Notes under the pieces: model-generated
Seen by the model: the letters and a program-made list of their open reading frames with translations, nothing else
Databases searched by the model: none
Told to the model about the DNA's origin: nothing
Source: Ligula intestinalis
Taxonomy: Eukaryota; Platyhelminthes; Cestoda; Diphyllobothriidea; Diphyllobothriidae
DNA: 64,000 nucleotides
Direction of reading: 5' to 3'
Assembly (NCBI GenBank): GCA_036362985.1
Contig: JAYGXS010000003.1
Location: 38,305,340 to 38,369,339, forward strand
In this document: piece after piece, positions 39,745-50,600 of the stretch
How the letters are laid out: every line of letters begins with the position of its first letter
How positions within the stretch are numbered: position 1 is the stretch's first letter
Made by a program: the position numbers and the translations under genes

Positions 39745-40600
39745 ATGAGACCAAAAGATCCACTGTCACGGCAGGAAACAGCTAGAGTCGTTTACCGGAT
39801 ATGGTGCATTTGTGGACAAAGCAACTACGTCGGAGAAACCGCGAAAGTATTCCGGATGCGAATGGCCGAGCATGCAGGGGCGGTGAGGAAGAAAGACGCC
39901 AACTCCCAGGTTGTAGCTTACTCGACGGGACCCGGCAATATTTTCAAGTTTGACGAGGCCGAAATATTCGCAAGAGGTGACAACTGTGTAAGCCGCGAGC
40001 TGCTAGAGACATGGTTCGCCACTGCAAGCGAACATCCGTGTCCCAGGAAGCAATTGAGTAGAAGAAGAAAACTCGATCGCTGAGACAATATGTTTATTCG
40101 CCTGACGTTTCGATATCCGTTGCGGATATCGAAACGTCAGGCGAATAAACATATTGTCTCAGCGATCGAGTCTTCTTTTTCTTCTCAGAGACATGGTTCT
40201 CAGGTTTCCAGTCCAGCGCGACGATTTGGCGCTCCCATATTGCGTACTCAGACATTATCTGAGCAAGGAATCAGTCACGCAGGAAGGACTGGGCGCAGCA
40301 ACAACTCTGACGACAGCGAGCATAATTGTCCCGCAATTGCCAAACCCGCATCCAACACGGACAAGGAAATCGCGGCAATTAATGAGTCGATCGAGAAGTG
40401 TCAAGCCATCACCGCACAAATTAAGACCCCAAACGGTGGCTACAGGAACTGTTAATTATAGTACGCATGCAGATTACCGCTACGAACTGTAATACCGTGC
40501 AATCTGTGCACGTATCACCCCCACCTGCTTTTGACTCAGACTATGCTATCATTATCTATGATTAAGGATTCCCGACGGAATCCGAAAGGTCAGGAAAATA
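39745..40600 (+). mobile_element. Penelope-like element 3' part (GIY-YIG domain, inserted palindrome, tail)
   Basis: The frame 39745-40083 carries RVVYRIWCICGQSNYVGET (GIY-YIG core with the pattern V-Y-x(11)-N-Y-V-G-E-T), then RMAEHAGAVRKKDANSQVV and NCVSRELLETWF. The last of these is the classic PLE block ending in E-x-W. The palindrome 40071-40171 interrupts it. After the palindrome, ETWFSGFQS and, one frame over, QRDDLALPYCVLRHYL resume the PLE tail. A tail motif (GGATTCC-CGAC-GGAATCC then GAAA) closes it at 40566-40600. It is dead, with several frame breaks. It lies antisense within an MTSS1-like intron. Confidence 0.82.
40071..40171. repeat. near-perfect 101-bp palindrome of two opposed PLE termini
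   Basis: 40071-40119 and 40123-40171 are exact reverse complements (49 bp) around a 3-nt TTG centre. Imperfect GAAGAAG/CTTCTTC complementarity extends further on both sides. Each arm is the PLE tail (CGAAACGTCAGGCGAATAAA, then CGATCGAGT) seen in single orientation at 24867-24907, so two tail copies face each other. Confidence 0.95.
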
Positions 40601-40625
40601 AAGCTCATGTTCCAGTGGTCGTGTT
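40548..40625 (+). repeat. PLE tail with perfect stem (hammerhead-like)
   Basis: GGATTCC (40566-40572), CGAC loop and GGAATCC (40577-40583) form a perfect 7-bp stem, followed immediately by GAAAGGTC and AATAAAG. The 5' core is decayed (CTATGATTA in place of CTGATGA). Confidence 0.65.
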
Positions 40626-42939
40626 TTCTTCTTTAGTGTTCCTTGTTACTCTCATGGGCCCAGTTCTATTACAGTGATCATAGAACAACCCAACTAGTCT
40701 ACCAACAGTGTTCCCTGGGCAGCTCACCACTTTGGCGTTCAGAGCTTGGCAATAACAGGGTGATACTATGAGTGGTCGGCCTCAGTGATTAGGCAGCCAT
40801 ATTAGATCTCGATGTCGTGAGAACCATCTAAAACCTTGTACAGGGGCCAGTGCGGCTAAAGAAAACGACATATTGGATTTATTTTTTTAAGACTGGGGTA
40901 GCGAGACAAAATTACAGGCGGTAGACGCAAAAAGGACCTTGGGAACTGCATGAAGAGCAAACTGTAGACCACTAAACGCAGGTATTTGTCATTAACGGGA
41001 GCAAGTGAAGCCTTGCCCTATTCACCAGACTCGTCAAATGTTTTCAATCTCGTAAACAATTTCATTTGAGTTGTGAAAGTAGGTGAGACAAACAAGAATG
41101 AGGGCAAGGACACGGCAGATGAAAATCTATCATTCTGAAGGAGCCGTTGCTAGCGGCAAGACGGAAGCAGTATTTTGACTTTTGGGTATTAATCAAACCA
41201 AACACGGGATAGGGGGGAAGGGTGTTTTTCGATGGGCGACCAGATGCGCGCCCAGTGTTCAAGGAGACTGAAGTACGCACTTCCTAGGCCTTCGGCGTGA
41301 CGTGATTTGGCGTGAGGAAAAAAGCGAAGGACCAGGATCGAGACAGAGCGAATATACTGTCACACAAACGCGGCTGGTCAGCAGGCATGTCTAGGCGGAA
41401 ACGTGCCCTAATGCCACCGGCCCTAAAACATAGCCAGCGTGACTCATGGCCCAGTTAGCAGCAGCAGATACGCGGCCGATGCACAAACACGCTTAGGGCA
41501 GAACTAGAACATAAACCTCGACAGTGAAAAACCCACTAATTACCCTCAAGGAGACAGAACTGACATTGAGAAAGGTCCGGGAGTGAATCCATAAATGAAC
41601 AAGCACATGCAGCACCAACTAATTCAATCAGTCCAGGTCCATATTAATAAGGAACGTGTTATCCTTATACATGACAGTTAATGTGCCGCAACAAAAGTAA
41701 GAAGTGGGTTTCCGTTTCAATTTTTTCTAAATCTTAAAGCAAATGCGTAATGAGCCGACTGGGTTGCTGCTATTGACTTAGAGTGTGCCAATTATTGAAT
41801 CAAGATGACAAACAGATAAATATTATAACTTTTTTGGCTTACCATGGTTTGCCTACGCTTACAATTATAGTAGGCTTTCGTCTAAAAACGCTAAATAAAA
41901 GAGGACAGTATGATTTAATATTTATTGGGAGCAAAAGTTACCCATCTATTGCACGTTGCTGCTCGTTGACCGTTCAAATACTATAGCAGAAACTGAAAAG
42001 TATTGTCGTGTAACTGTATAATATATACCATTTAATAGAAGAATTGAGCCAATAAAGTGAGGACTCCCCTTTATCACTTATTATCCACACTCAGAACCAC
42101 TAGTGGATCCATTACATGCACGGTTAACATCTGCTAGGGCGACCTTCCTATATTCTACGTAGTTAAGGAAATAAATTTGTAGATAATCATCAGCACCTTT
42201 ACCGAATGCACACGAAAGAAGCCATGTCCATTCAATATTTCGACCTTTTCAACTGCATGAAAAACCTTAAGTGCTCCTTCAACGAAAAAGCCTGGGATTA
42301 TAGCAAGCCCAGGATTCCACGCTAACAGCGTCTTGTCCTAGATTTTACCGATTTATGTCAATACTTCTGTCCTTTCGACCGATAAAACCAACGACGAAGA
42401 CACATTCCTTGAAATTCTCACTTGCAGCACTTCACTAGGGCAGAGACAATGCCTCAGTCGCCCGGTTATTTCCGGGAAATAAAATTAAGAGGAAATGCTC
42501 CAGTTGGGCTCTGTTTATCTGCAATACCCCAATTAAATCTTTAACAGCATGGTAAAGATTCGATACCACGGATCGCCCAGCTTTTCTACAGACTTAAGGT
42601 TATGGTACTTTTGCAAGCCACCTGGAAGTGGACTGCCTATCCATTCACGCACTTGTCAACCGAAGAAAAAGGATCGGTCCTATTTTCACCTAAATTAGAC
42701 GAGTTAAATTTTTTTCCCAAGCTATGTGCATAGAAAAGGACTGAAGTCTGTGGCATTTCTGCAAAAGACTAATGCCAGTCGATCCTCTGAATTCCTTTTT
42801 TTCCTACTAGAGTAGATCAATATACAGTAACACAGAAAACCAAACTAGCCTCAACTGTACTATCGACGTCCGCAGAATAATATTCATGAAGGACTCGCAT
42901 AACATTTTCGATTTAAAAAAAGACTAGTAGTCATTCTCG

Positions 42940-43185
42940 CCAAACTTTCCTCTTGATAGGGTTTGCTTACATTGGTCTCCCGTAAGGAAATGGGAACAGG
43001 GACCACCGATAATATAAGTGGATGTGCGCTAAATTCCGTGGAAATTGAAGTTACAGTTAAAATTAGAGATGGGTTTAGAAATGGTGTCAAGATTAAAGTT
43101 AAGGTGAAGATTTACGTTAACGGAGGGGTTGGGACTAGGAAACGGGAATAGTTTCCCTTACTGGAAGTTAGCGCAAGGCCAAATG
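42940..43185. repeat. degenerate TTAGGG-like dispersed repeat
   Basis: The strand is enriched in GTTA-AAG-TTAAGG-type units (AAAGTTAAGGTGAAG, GTTAACGGAGGGGTTGGG) and ends with GGAAGTTAGCGCAAGGCC. Similar unit-plus-GGCC endings occur near 52240-52375 and 54140-54300. It is not a true telomere array. Confidence 0.45.
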
Positions 43186-43225
43186 TAGAATGTCAGGAGG
43201 GTTCCTATTTCTGTGTCTTGCCAGG

Positions 43226-43262
43226 AGAGGAGGAGGAGGAGGAGGAGGAGGAGGAGGAGGAG
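43226..43262. repeat. (GGA)n microsatellite
   Basis: About twelve GGA units. Confidence 0.95.
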
Positions 43263-43844
43263 TGACAATTTCACCCCAACTCCTTCCCAAAATGCACTTG
43301 CTGTCTTCAGGTCTTTTCTGGATTTGAATGACTTGAAATATCTGCAGCTGGATCAAACTGCATATTTTATCTTCCAATATAAGAAGTGAAGGGCCACTGG
43401 CTCCGGATATTGAACTGCTGGTACCTTTAGAAGTGGCTGGGTTCTCTGGACGTTAGTTTCTCTGCTCTTCCGAAACTTACCACTTACTTCATCGGAATCA
43501 TTCCCACTAACAGTGGCTAGTTAGCGGTGTGAGCATGGTTTTGAATAACCTCTTTACAACCGTCCAGGCGCCTTCACACAGCCTTACGAAACGCCTTTTT
43601 AAGTGTGACAGCCGGGAAGGGGTAAGAGAAACCGATATAGGTACGCACTTTCAAAAAAGTATGCGTTTACGGACGTGCCTCGAACTGCATGCTTAACCGA
43701 ATGTTTACATTAAATGATGACTTGGCAGTATGACAATCCGTATCTCGTCCAGTCGCACCAGTACGCGTGAAAAGTCCTTCTCTCGGTGGAACAAGAAGCA
43801 ACACTTTATCGACAATTTGTCTGTGCTAAATGGCGATGGCTCTC

Positions 43845-44402
43845 AGTACCTGCGAGTCCCAGGAAGCAGTTGGGCCGTAGACACGATCGCTGGGATAAGA
43901 AATTGATTCGCTTGAGGTCTCAGATTCATGCCCGAGCCCAGCATCAGATACGGGTAACACATGCACAAAGAATACAGTCGCTATGTTCCCGTATACCTAT
44001 GAAAATTAGAGGTCCCCCAATAGTGATGCGATAATGGCTGGACGACCGGCAGTCGAATTTTTATCACTGAAATGTCATCATACGCGTTGGGTATTGGCAT
44101 GATAACTGTTTGGCTCATCGACACTGGTGTTGGGCACAGTACTCGCTTGCGTGCTTCCCAGATAGTTAGACTTTGGACAAGCTTAGTCTCAGTACCAAAC
44201 ATAGGTTGCGGAGTTTATTGCACTGAGGGCCTGTTACTCACGACTCAAATAGCTCGCCTTTCACGCGATTATCTTTTCTTGCGAAAACTTCGACCTCGTT
44301 TAACTTTAATGTGTGACCGGGTCTTGTCGAATAAACCGCGAGAATGATGCTAATTCTCAAATCGTGGCTCGTTTGACTAGACCCGGCCACACATGCAAGT
44401 TA
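43845..44402 (+). mobile_element. Penelope-like element fragments
   Basis: 43850-43925 (CCCAGGAAGCAGTTGG, ACGATCGCTGGGA, TTGATTCGCTTGAGG) matches the segment just before and within the 40-kb palindrome. Frame 44335-44400 reads ENDANSQIVARLTRPGHT, the counterpart of KKDANSQVVAYSTGPGN in the 39.7-kb PLE. The intervening 44000-44330 is not recognised. The order is scrambled relative to the 39.7-kb copy, and the gypsy element begins at about 44405, directly after the last PLE block. Confidence 0.6.
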
Positions 44403-44404
44403 GA

Positions 44405-47400
44405 CCAATTATTAGGCTTATTTGGCAAACCTATTTTCGAATCTGCCGCCGGTGCCCAATTCTACCAACTCGAGCAGACCCCCCAACAGTCAGCTATGGA
44501 GTTCGCGAAAGAACTTAAACGACTGGGCCGCCTCGCTTACCCGATAGCACCCCCTATATCACGCGATCAAATTGTGTTGGATCGGTTTATCGCCGGTCCG
44601 CGGGACCGGGTGGTCACTGAACATTTGGTTATCAGTCGTCCCCTCAACCTGACCGCAGCACTCCAGATCTGCGACCGGTTCACAGAGTTCCGCAACCAAG
44701 AAGACAAACGCAAAGTGACCGTCGCAGCCTCTATCCAGCCCCGTCCCGGTCCAGTCTCGTCGACTCCCTGGGTATCATTTTCAAACCCAGGCCAAACGAC
44801 TGTCAAGAGACCCTTACCCGTCCGGTTCCCAAATCACAACCCACAGTGTCAATTCTGTTCGGCCTTCGGTCCCCGGGCACAGCAATGCGGACACAACCCT
44901 TCCCGTAAGTCGCCTCTGTCTGATTATTCTTTTGCACATAACGTAGCCCACTTTTCTGCGTTTCTCGTACCCGTTACGTTAGCAGGCATAACCACCCAAG
45001 CCCTAGTGGGTACCGGAGCTAACGTCTCTCTCGTCACGATGAAATGTTTACCTCAACACATGCTACGGTTAGTGAACCCATTATCCAAGTCGCGAAGCGT
45101 ACGAGCCGCTAACGGTACCGCCATCCCTATTTCCGGCACGATTACCCTAAACTTTACTTTCGAGAATGCTCCCGTGACGCACACGTTCTTGATTGCTCCG
45201 GATAGTCCTTGGTACCTCTTCCTCGGGTTTGATTTCCTCTCTGATCACGATTGTGTCATCCACGTTCGTGAAAGACTCGTGACCCTTGGCCCCAAGGTTA
45301 CTAAGAGTCCACTGCCGGTTCCGGTCTTCGATCTCTACCTGATGTATAATTCGGTCATGGCGGTCGTCACCTTCGAACCCACTAACCTATATGACGTCCT
45401 CCCTCCGTTATTAACAGTAGGTTCTGTGGCTCATGCACAATTAAAGGGCATACTTGGCTCGGTTCCCGGGCTCTTTACCTGGTCTCCCACGACGTTAGAT
45501 CCGACCCGCCTAGTGCAACACACATCGATACCGGAGACGCCAAACCAGTTTGGCAACCACCTAGACGCATACCTCACAAGCACCGGGTCGAAGTGGATAA
45601 AATCCTGGGTGAACTCCTCAAAGCGCACGTTATTCAACCGTCTTCTTCACCATGGGCGTCACCGATCGCACTGGTCCCTAAGAAAGATGGATTCCTTCGA
45701 CTCTGCATCGACTACCGCCGCGTGAACGCAGTCACTGTCCACGATTCGTTCCCCCTTCCACGTCTCGACGACACGCTGGACACGTTAGGCGGGCAGCATG
45801 GTTCTCTACTCTCGACCTCAAGTCAGGGTATTGGCAAGTCGACTTCCACTCAGAAGACCGGCATAAGACGGCGTTCACGGTTCCCCAAGGTCTATACGAG
45901 TTCCAAACTACTCCTTTCGGGCTTTGTAATGCCGCGGCAACATTCGAACGTCTCATGTACCAAGTGTTACTACACCTTATACCCGGTAAGTGCCTCGTGT
46001 ATCTCCATGACATCATCTTTTTCGGGAACACCATTCCACAACATAACGAAAATCTAAAGGAAGTCTTCGCAGCCCTCCGAAATGCCGGGCTGACCCTTAA
46101 CCCCGCCAAGTGCATTTTCCTCCGATCGGAATTGCAGTTCTTAGGGCACACGATTTCCCCTGGACGGTTAGCCGCACTTCCCGAAAAACTGCAACAGATT
46201 CGTACTTGGCCTACACCGACTAATGCGTCAGAGTTACGTAGTTTTTTGGGGCTGGCGTCCTACTAGAGGCGTTTTATTAAGGGTTTCGCACACATGGCTA
46301 AGCCTCTCCATAGGATGACCGAAAAAGACCGAAAATTTACGTGGTCCACTGAGTGCTAAGAGGCTTTTACCAATCTCAGAAACACCCTGTATTCTGCACC
46401 ACTCCTCGCACTCCCCAATCTCGAGCCAGGGGCACCTCTTTTTATACCAGACACCAACGCTAGCGGTTTCGCGATGGGCACCGTTCTCTCTCAAGAAGGT
46501 AGCGACAAGGTCGAACACCCGGTCTGTTTCGCAAGCAAAACTCTCTCGCAAACCCAGCGCAATTATACCGTGTTCCGTCGGGAGATGCTAGCGATTGTTA
46601 CATTCATAAGACAATTTAGACACTTTCTGATAGGGCAACACTTTGTCCTTCGTACGGACCACCGTGCCCTAGAATGGCTTGTATCCATTAAAGACCCCAA
46701 GAATCAAGTCGCACGATGGCATGAATTCCTGCAGGATTTCGACTTCAAATGCCAGTTCCGCCCGGGGCGTGACCATGGTAGTGCCGATGCCTTCTCTCGC
46801 ATGCTTACTAGCCCATCGACCGATAAGTCAACCCCCGACCTCAGTGTAAACGCTATTTACGTGTCCGAGCCTACCCGTCATACGTGGTCAACATCTCAAG
46901 GTAGCGACCGAGATACCGCAGTTGTGTACCGTAATACATCGCAAGGGCTAAAAAACCGGCCGAGCGCGACATGAGAGGATGCAGCGAGAATGCCTCTCTC
47001 CTACTGAACCAGTGGCCTAATCTCATCATCCAAAATGATGTCTTATTCTGGCGTGACCCCCACAACCAACATCTATGCCCTGTAGTGCCAGGGTTTCTCA
47101 CTGAAGCCGTGCTAGGCGCCCTCCATTCCGAGTTAGGTCACTGCGGCCAGCACAAGACTCAATCGGCGATCCGCGCGCGCTTCTGGTGGCCTAAATTACG
47201 TAACGCAATCCATCACTTCTGCCAATCCTGCCCGACATGTGCGTCCTTCAAGCCACCCACCAAATCACCCCGAACGCCGATGGAATCTATGATTACCGGT
47301 TTCCCTGGGGAACGTGTTGGCCTGGATATTATCGGTCCCTTACCAATATCATACCACAGTTAAGAATTCGCGTTAGTAATGATCGATTATTTCACGAAGT

Positions 47401-47700
47401 GGGTTGAGGCTGTCCCCATCCTACGTCAAAACGCAGAGACAGTTGCAAGCGCCATCACCCGTGAATGGGTCAGTCGTTGGAGTTTGCCGCTATCCTTTCA
47501 CTCCGACTGTGGTTCCAATTTCGAGTGCCAACTTTTCCATGAGGTATGCGAAGTCCTCGCGGTCAACAAGAGCCATACGACCTAATACCATCCCGAGGGC
47601 AACGGGTTGGTCAAAAGGACGAATCGTACTCTCCTTAATCTTCTGCTCACCTTTGCCCGGGACGGCCACCAAGAAGACTGGGATCTACACCTACCCTGAC
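44405..47700 (+). mobile_element. Ty3/gypsy LTR retrotransposon internal region, inactivated fossil
   Basis: Domains run in canonical order gag, protease, RT, RNase H, integrase, across several frames with stops. Gag-like FYQLEQTPQQSAMEF is followed by a knuckle-like CQFC-x9-CGH (44850-44893). The protease shows ALVGTGANVSLV near 45002, where the catalytic Asp of DTGA is Gly. RT shows LRLCIDYRRVNAVT (45698) and then YLHDIIFF (46003), where YVDD is degraded. RNase H shows TNASGFAMG and LRTDHRALEWL. Integrase shows an H-x-H-x-C-x-C finger (about 47130-47240), GLDIIGPLP and HSDCGSNFE. Stops fall near 46264, 46358, 47360 and 47583, with a frameshift near 45795. No LTRs, primer-binding site or polypurine tract were recognised. 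Confidence 0.9.
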
Positions 47701-47955
47701 AATGGCATCTGTTGATTTCCAAACCGAATTGACGTGTAAGAGGACCTCTGTGTCTATGTTTTAAGAGGTTTTAAGATGGAAAACAGCCTAAGATTTAATA
47801 AACTCACCTCGGTCGCAGCCTACCACAAAACCTTCTCCCCTTGATTGCGTATTTGTACAATCGGCAATTAATTATCGTTAAGATGATAAAAAATCCAAGT
47901 CTTAGCTTTCAGGGGAGGTGGGATTGAAAAGAAAGATAAATTGTGTGTGACTCAC

Positions 47956-48553
47956 ATCGTCGCTCAGCTGTCAGGACGGCGATGGGGGTTCTCTTTGCAC
48001 CTGCTAGGGCGCGATCATAGGTGGAACTGATTGTATGTCGGCCGGACTTCAGCGAATCGGTCGCCGATAGGTGGCCCGAGACGGTAGCTGCAGTCACATT
48101 TTCTGCCGTGATATCGCCCTCCGAGTCGGCGGTTACATCACCCTCAGTGCCATAACCCTCATTCTCCTCATCGACCCCGTCACCGTCTTCCTCCTCCTCC
48201 TCTTCAGCCTCCTCATTGCTGCCTAACGGTGCGGGCAGCTGTAGAGTGGTAGTGCTGTATCGGTGGAGGGTAGAGCCTGCGGTGGTGGTGCAGCAGCTCT
48301 CCAAGGACTCATTGTACATACTTGCCGCAGACAGGGGGTCTCGGAAGACAGTGGAATTTGTACTGGAGGTGGCGGGATCAGTTGATGATGATGTTGGGCA
48401 GAACATGGTGAGGGCACGACTGGTGTCTGAGACGGACACTGGCGTGCCAGTATTCGGACGACGCAATATGACTGCCACCGGACCTCCGTCCGTGTTCAGC
48501 CCACTTTGTTGACTATAATGTCGGTCAACGGATGCTGAACGCAGGTTGGCGCC
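47956..48553 (-). CDS. MTSS1: MTSS1-like protein, exon C (Ser/Thr-rich and acidic region)
   Basis: The strong acceptor TCTCTGTTTCCAG (AG at 48555-48554) opens in phase 0, matching the donor at 53324. Coding begins GANLRSASVDRHYSQQSG, continues with TDGGPVAVILRRPNTGT, a Ser/Thr-rich stretch, a poly-acidic block (EEAEEEEEEDGDG), YGTEGDVTADSEGD and ends near KRTPIAVLTAERR. The donor CGAT|GTGAGT is strong and leaves one base. In vertebrate MTSS1 the corresponding region after the IMD is likewise a disordered Ser/Thr-rich linker with many phosphosites. That is family knowledge; exact alignment was not attempted. The acidic run is encoded by imperfect GAG/GAA triplets and may vary in length. Confidence 0.85.
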
Positions 48554-49680
48554 CTGGAAACAGAGAGCAAAGTCAGGAGGAGAGCTTTTCAACCTGTCAA
48601 CAATGACAGTGTGTCTTTATTGGCATAATTAACATGAGCAAGTTAGGCGGGAGCCAAAAACCCGTGTACTTGGGGTTGGAAGTCGAAGATTATAAAGCAT
48701 AAGGGTCTCCAATAGGTTTGAAAACCAGTACCTTTGGACGAAAGCAGTAAGTCTATTGATTGCCTTCCTTCAAAACTCATCAAGGTTTTTAATATTTCAG
48801 CTTCTCGCAAGGATCTGAAACTCAAAGAGACTCTAAAACATACTGTTTACTCCTTTTAATCCTTCCTGGAATTCTTTAGTGGGAATTAACTACATGCACC
48901 CTCCCGGATAGGATATGGGAATAGGAACGTCTCCTAGTAATAGAGGTCGCGTTGCATTAAATTATAGGGTGGATAAACATTCCTCCGATCTTAACTCTAC
49001 CTCCAAACCTAACCAAACTTTTAAGCCTAACCCCAATTCACATACAAATGTTCGCTAGCATTTTTTTTCTGAGCCCACTAATACTCCAAGTATTTTTTAG
49101 TGTATGACTCAGCATGACTAACAGACTGATGGGCTAAACAGAAACAACTGAGAACACCTAGATTTCGTGTGACGACTGTTCACCATCAGGCAGAAGACAG
49201 GTCGATACTACAACTACAGCTCTTACGCAGATGCACCAAAACAAACAACCCTAGCGAAAAGCGCTGTTAGGAGACAAGAGAAACTGCCTTGGGGCATCCA
49301 TGTGCATTAACTCCAATTTCCACTGCAACACCCGCAAGTGCGTACCGAGATTCAAATAAAAAAAACCAGGCTAAGTTATGTTTCCTCGAGGCAGATTGAC
49401 TTCTGAACCAACATACGCGGTAAAGTAAACTTGGCACCAGATGAAGTGATGGAAATAAATGCCAAATGGCGGCCCTAACAGGTAGGCTTAGCGCAGTAGC
49501 GGCAACAGCGAATAACAATCTCGCGTATGCCAGGCGGCGGTGCGGTTAAAATAAATAGCGGAAAATTTGCGTCCGAGTAAATGAAGGCCGAGGCCAGCGT
49601 GCACCTGAATTCACCGGCATCTATCGGTGCGTGTGTATATATAGATACATATATATAGCAGTAAGGGGGTATGACAGCAT

Positions 49681-49760
49681 TTGTGGGTAACTTGATACAG
49701 AACTGTTTCGGGTTTATAAGCCTTCATCAGCCAAGCATAACCCTGAACACCAGCTGGTTG
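49681..49760 (-). repeat. repeat with CTGATGA / GAAAC core (unassigned family)
   Basis: On the - strand TGCTTGGCTGATGAAGGCTTATAAACCC is followed by GAAACAGTTCTGTATCAAG. It has the same CTGATGA-spacer-GAAAC spacing as the PLE and SINE tails but a different spacer and no tRNA boxes nearby. A TATA-type microsatellite lies at 49634-49660. Confidence 0.4.
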
Positions 49761-50169
49761 GACAACACAAACAAACGCACTTACAGACGGCGCAGTTGGT
49801 CCACCACTGGTGTCTATCAGATGGGTCATAAGCACTTCATCGAACCGCAGTTCATCAGTGCCTCGCCACCTGCCATTTGCTGTCACTGCTGATCGGGTAT
49901 ATATTCACTCAGAAATGATATGCCCTCTAAACGGTCCGCGTGATGGGTGCGCTGTGCCAACGCAGGGGCTATATAAGGGCACGGCAGGCGTTATTCGGAT
50001 TGCGCTCCGATAATAAATGCCGAACATGGGGGGTGGGGGTACACACAGGGGTGGCTTTGGCTGCGCGGGCCACCTGCGCCCGATGCCGCCTCCGGTCTTC
50101 TTGATTTTGTCTTGACACCGGACGCAAATGGTGGGTGAAGAAAGAGACTGCTGCGCCCGTCTACTATCA

Positions 50170-50600
50170 CTTAAAACTAATCCATGCGCAAGTCACTGTG
50201 TTTGTCTTCAGCTTGATGAACCACGTCGTCCAGAAACGCTAGAACCAGGCTATCCCAGCTGCGTTCCGGCTTCTCCACGCTGCTGAATTCATTCAAAAGC
50301 CATCTCACCTCATGCTTTGACAACGTCACAGACAACTGTCTTGACTGCCTCTTGCCTTTCCACACAACATGCCACCTCTTCGACTGCCCAGCCAACCCTA
50401 CGGACCTCACGCCTGAGGACCTATGGCTTCGCCCAGACAAAGTCGCCGAATTCCTTCATCTTTCTTAAACACTTTATACCTTTCTCTTTATTCTTTATTC
50501 CTTCATCTCTATCCCTTCATCTTTCTTAAAAATTTTATAACATGTATTGCTGGCAAACTAGGTTAAGGGAGTAAGCTAGTACAACAACAACAACAACGTC
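50170..50600 (+). mobile_element. LINE 3' end with (ACA)n tail
   Basis: One + frame (about 50340-50466) reads CHLFDCPANPTDLTPEDLWLRPDKVAEFL then stop. This is the characteristic C-terminal CHxxxC tail of a jockey/CR1-like LINE. A short 3' UTR follows, then ACAACAACAACAACAAC at 50580-50596, a typical LINE tail repeat. Upstream coding (50177-50340) is decayed. Confidence 0.78.

Larger units (their letters stand above)
35344..47955 (-). other. 12.6-kb intron between exons C and D, packed with transposons
   Basis: Donor GAT|GTGAGT at 47955. The contents listed separately are a SINE (35.9 kb), a stem-loop (36.2 kb), a PLE tail (37.1 kb, -), a PLE fragment and palindrome (39.7-40.6 kb), a CCTAA-like repeat (43 kb), a GGA microsatellite (43.2 kb), PLE fragments (43.8-44.4 kb) and a Ty3/gypsy fossil (44.4-47.7 kb). 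In 37.2-39.7 kb and 40.7-42.9 kb I see nothing beyond short unrecognised frames. Confidence 0.7.
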
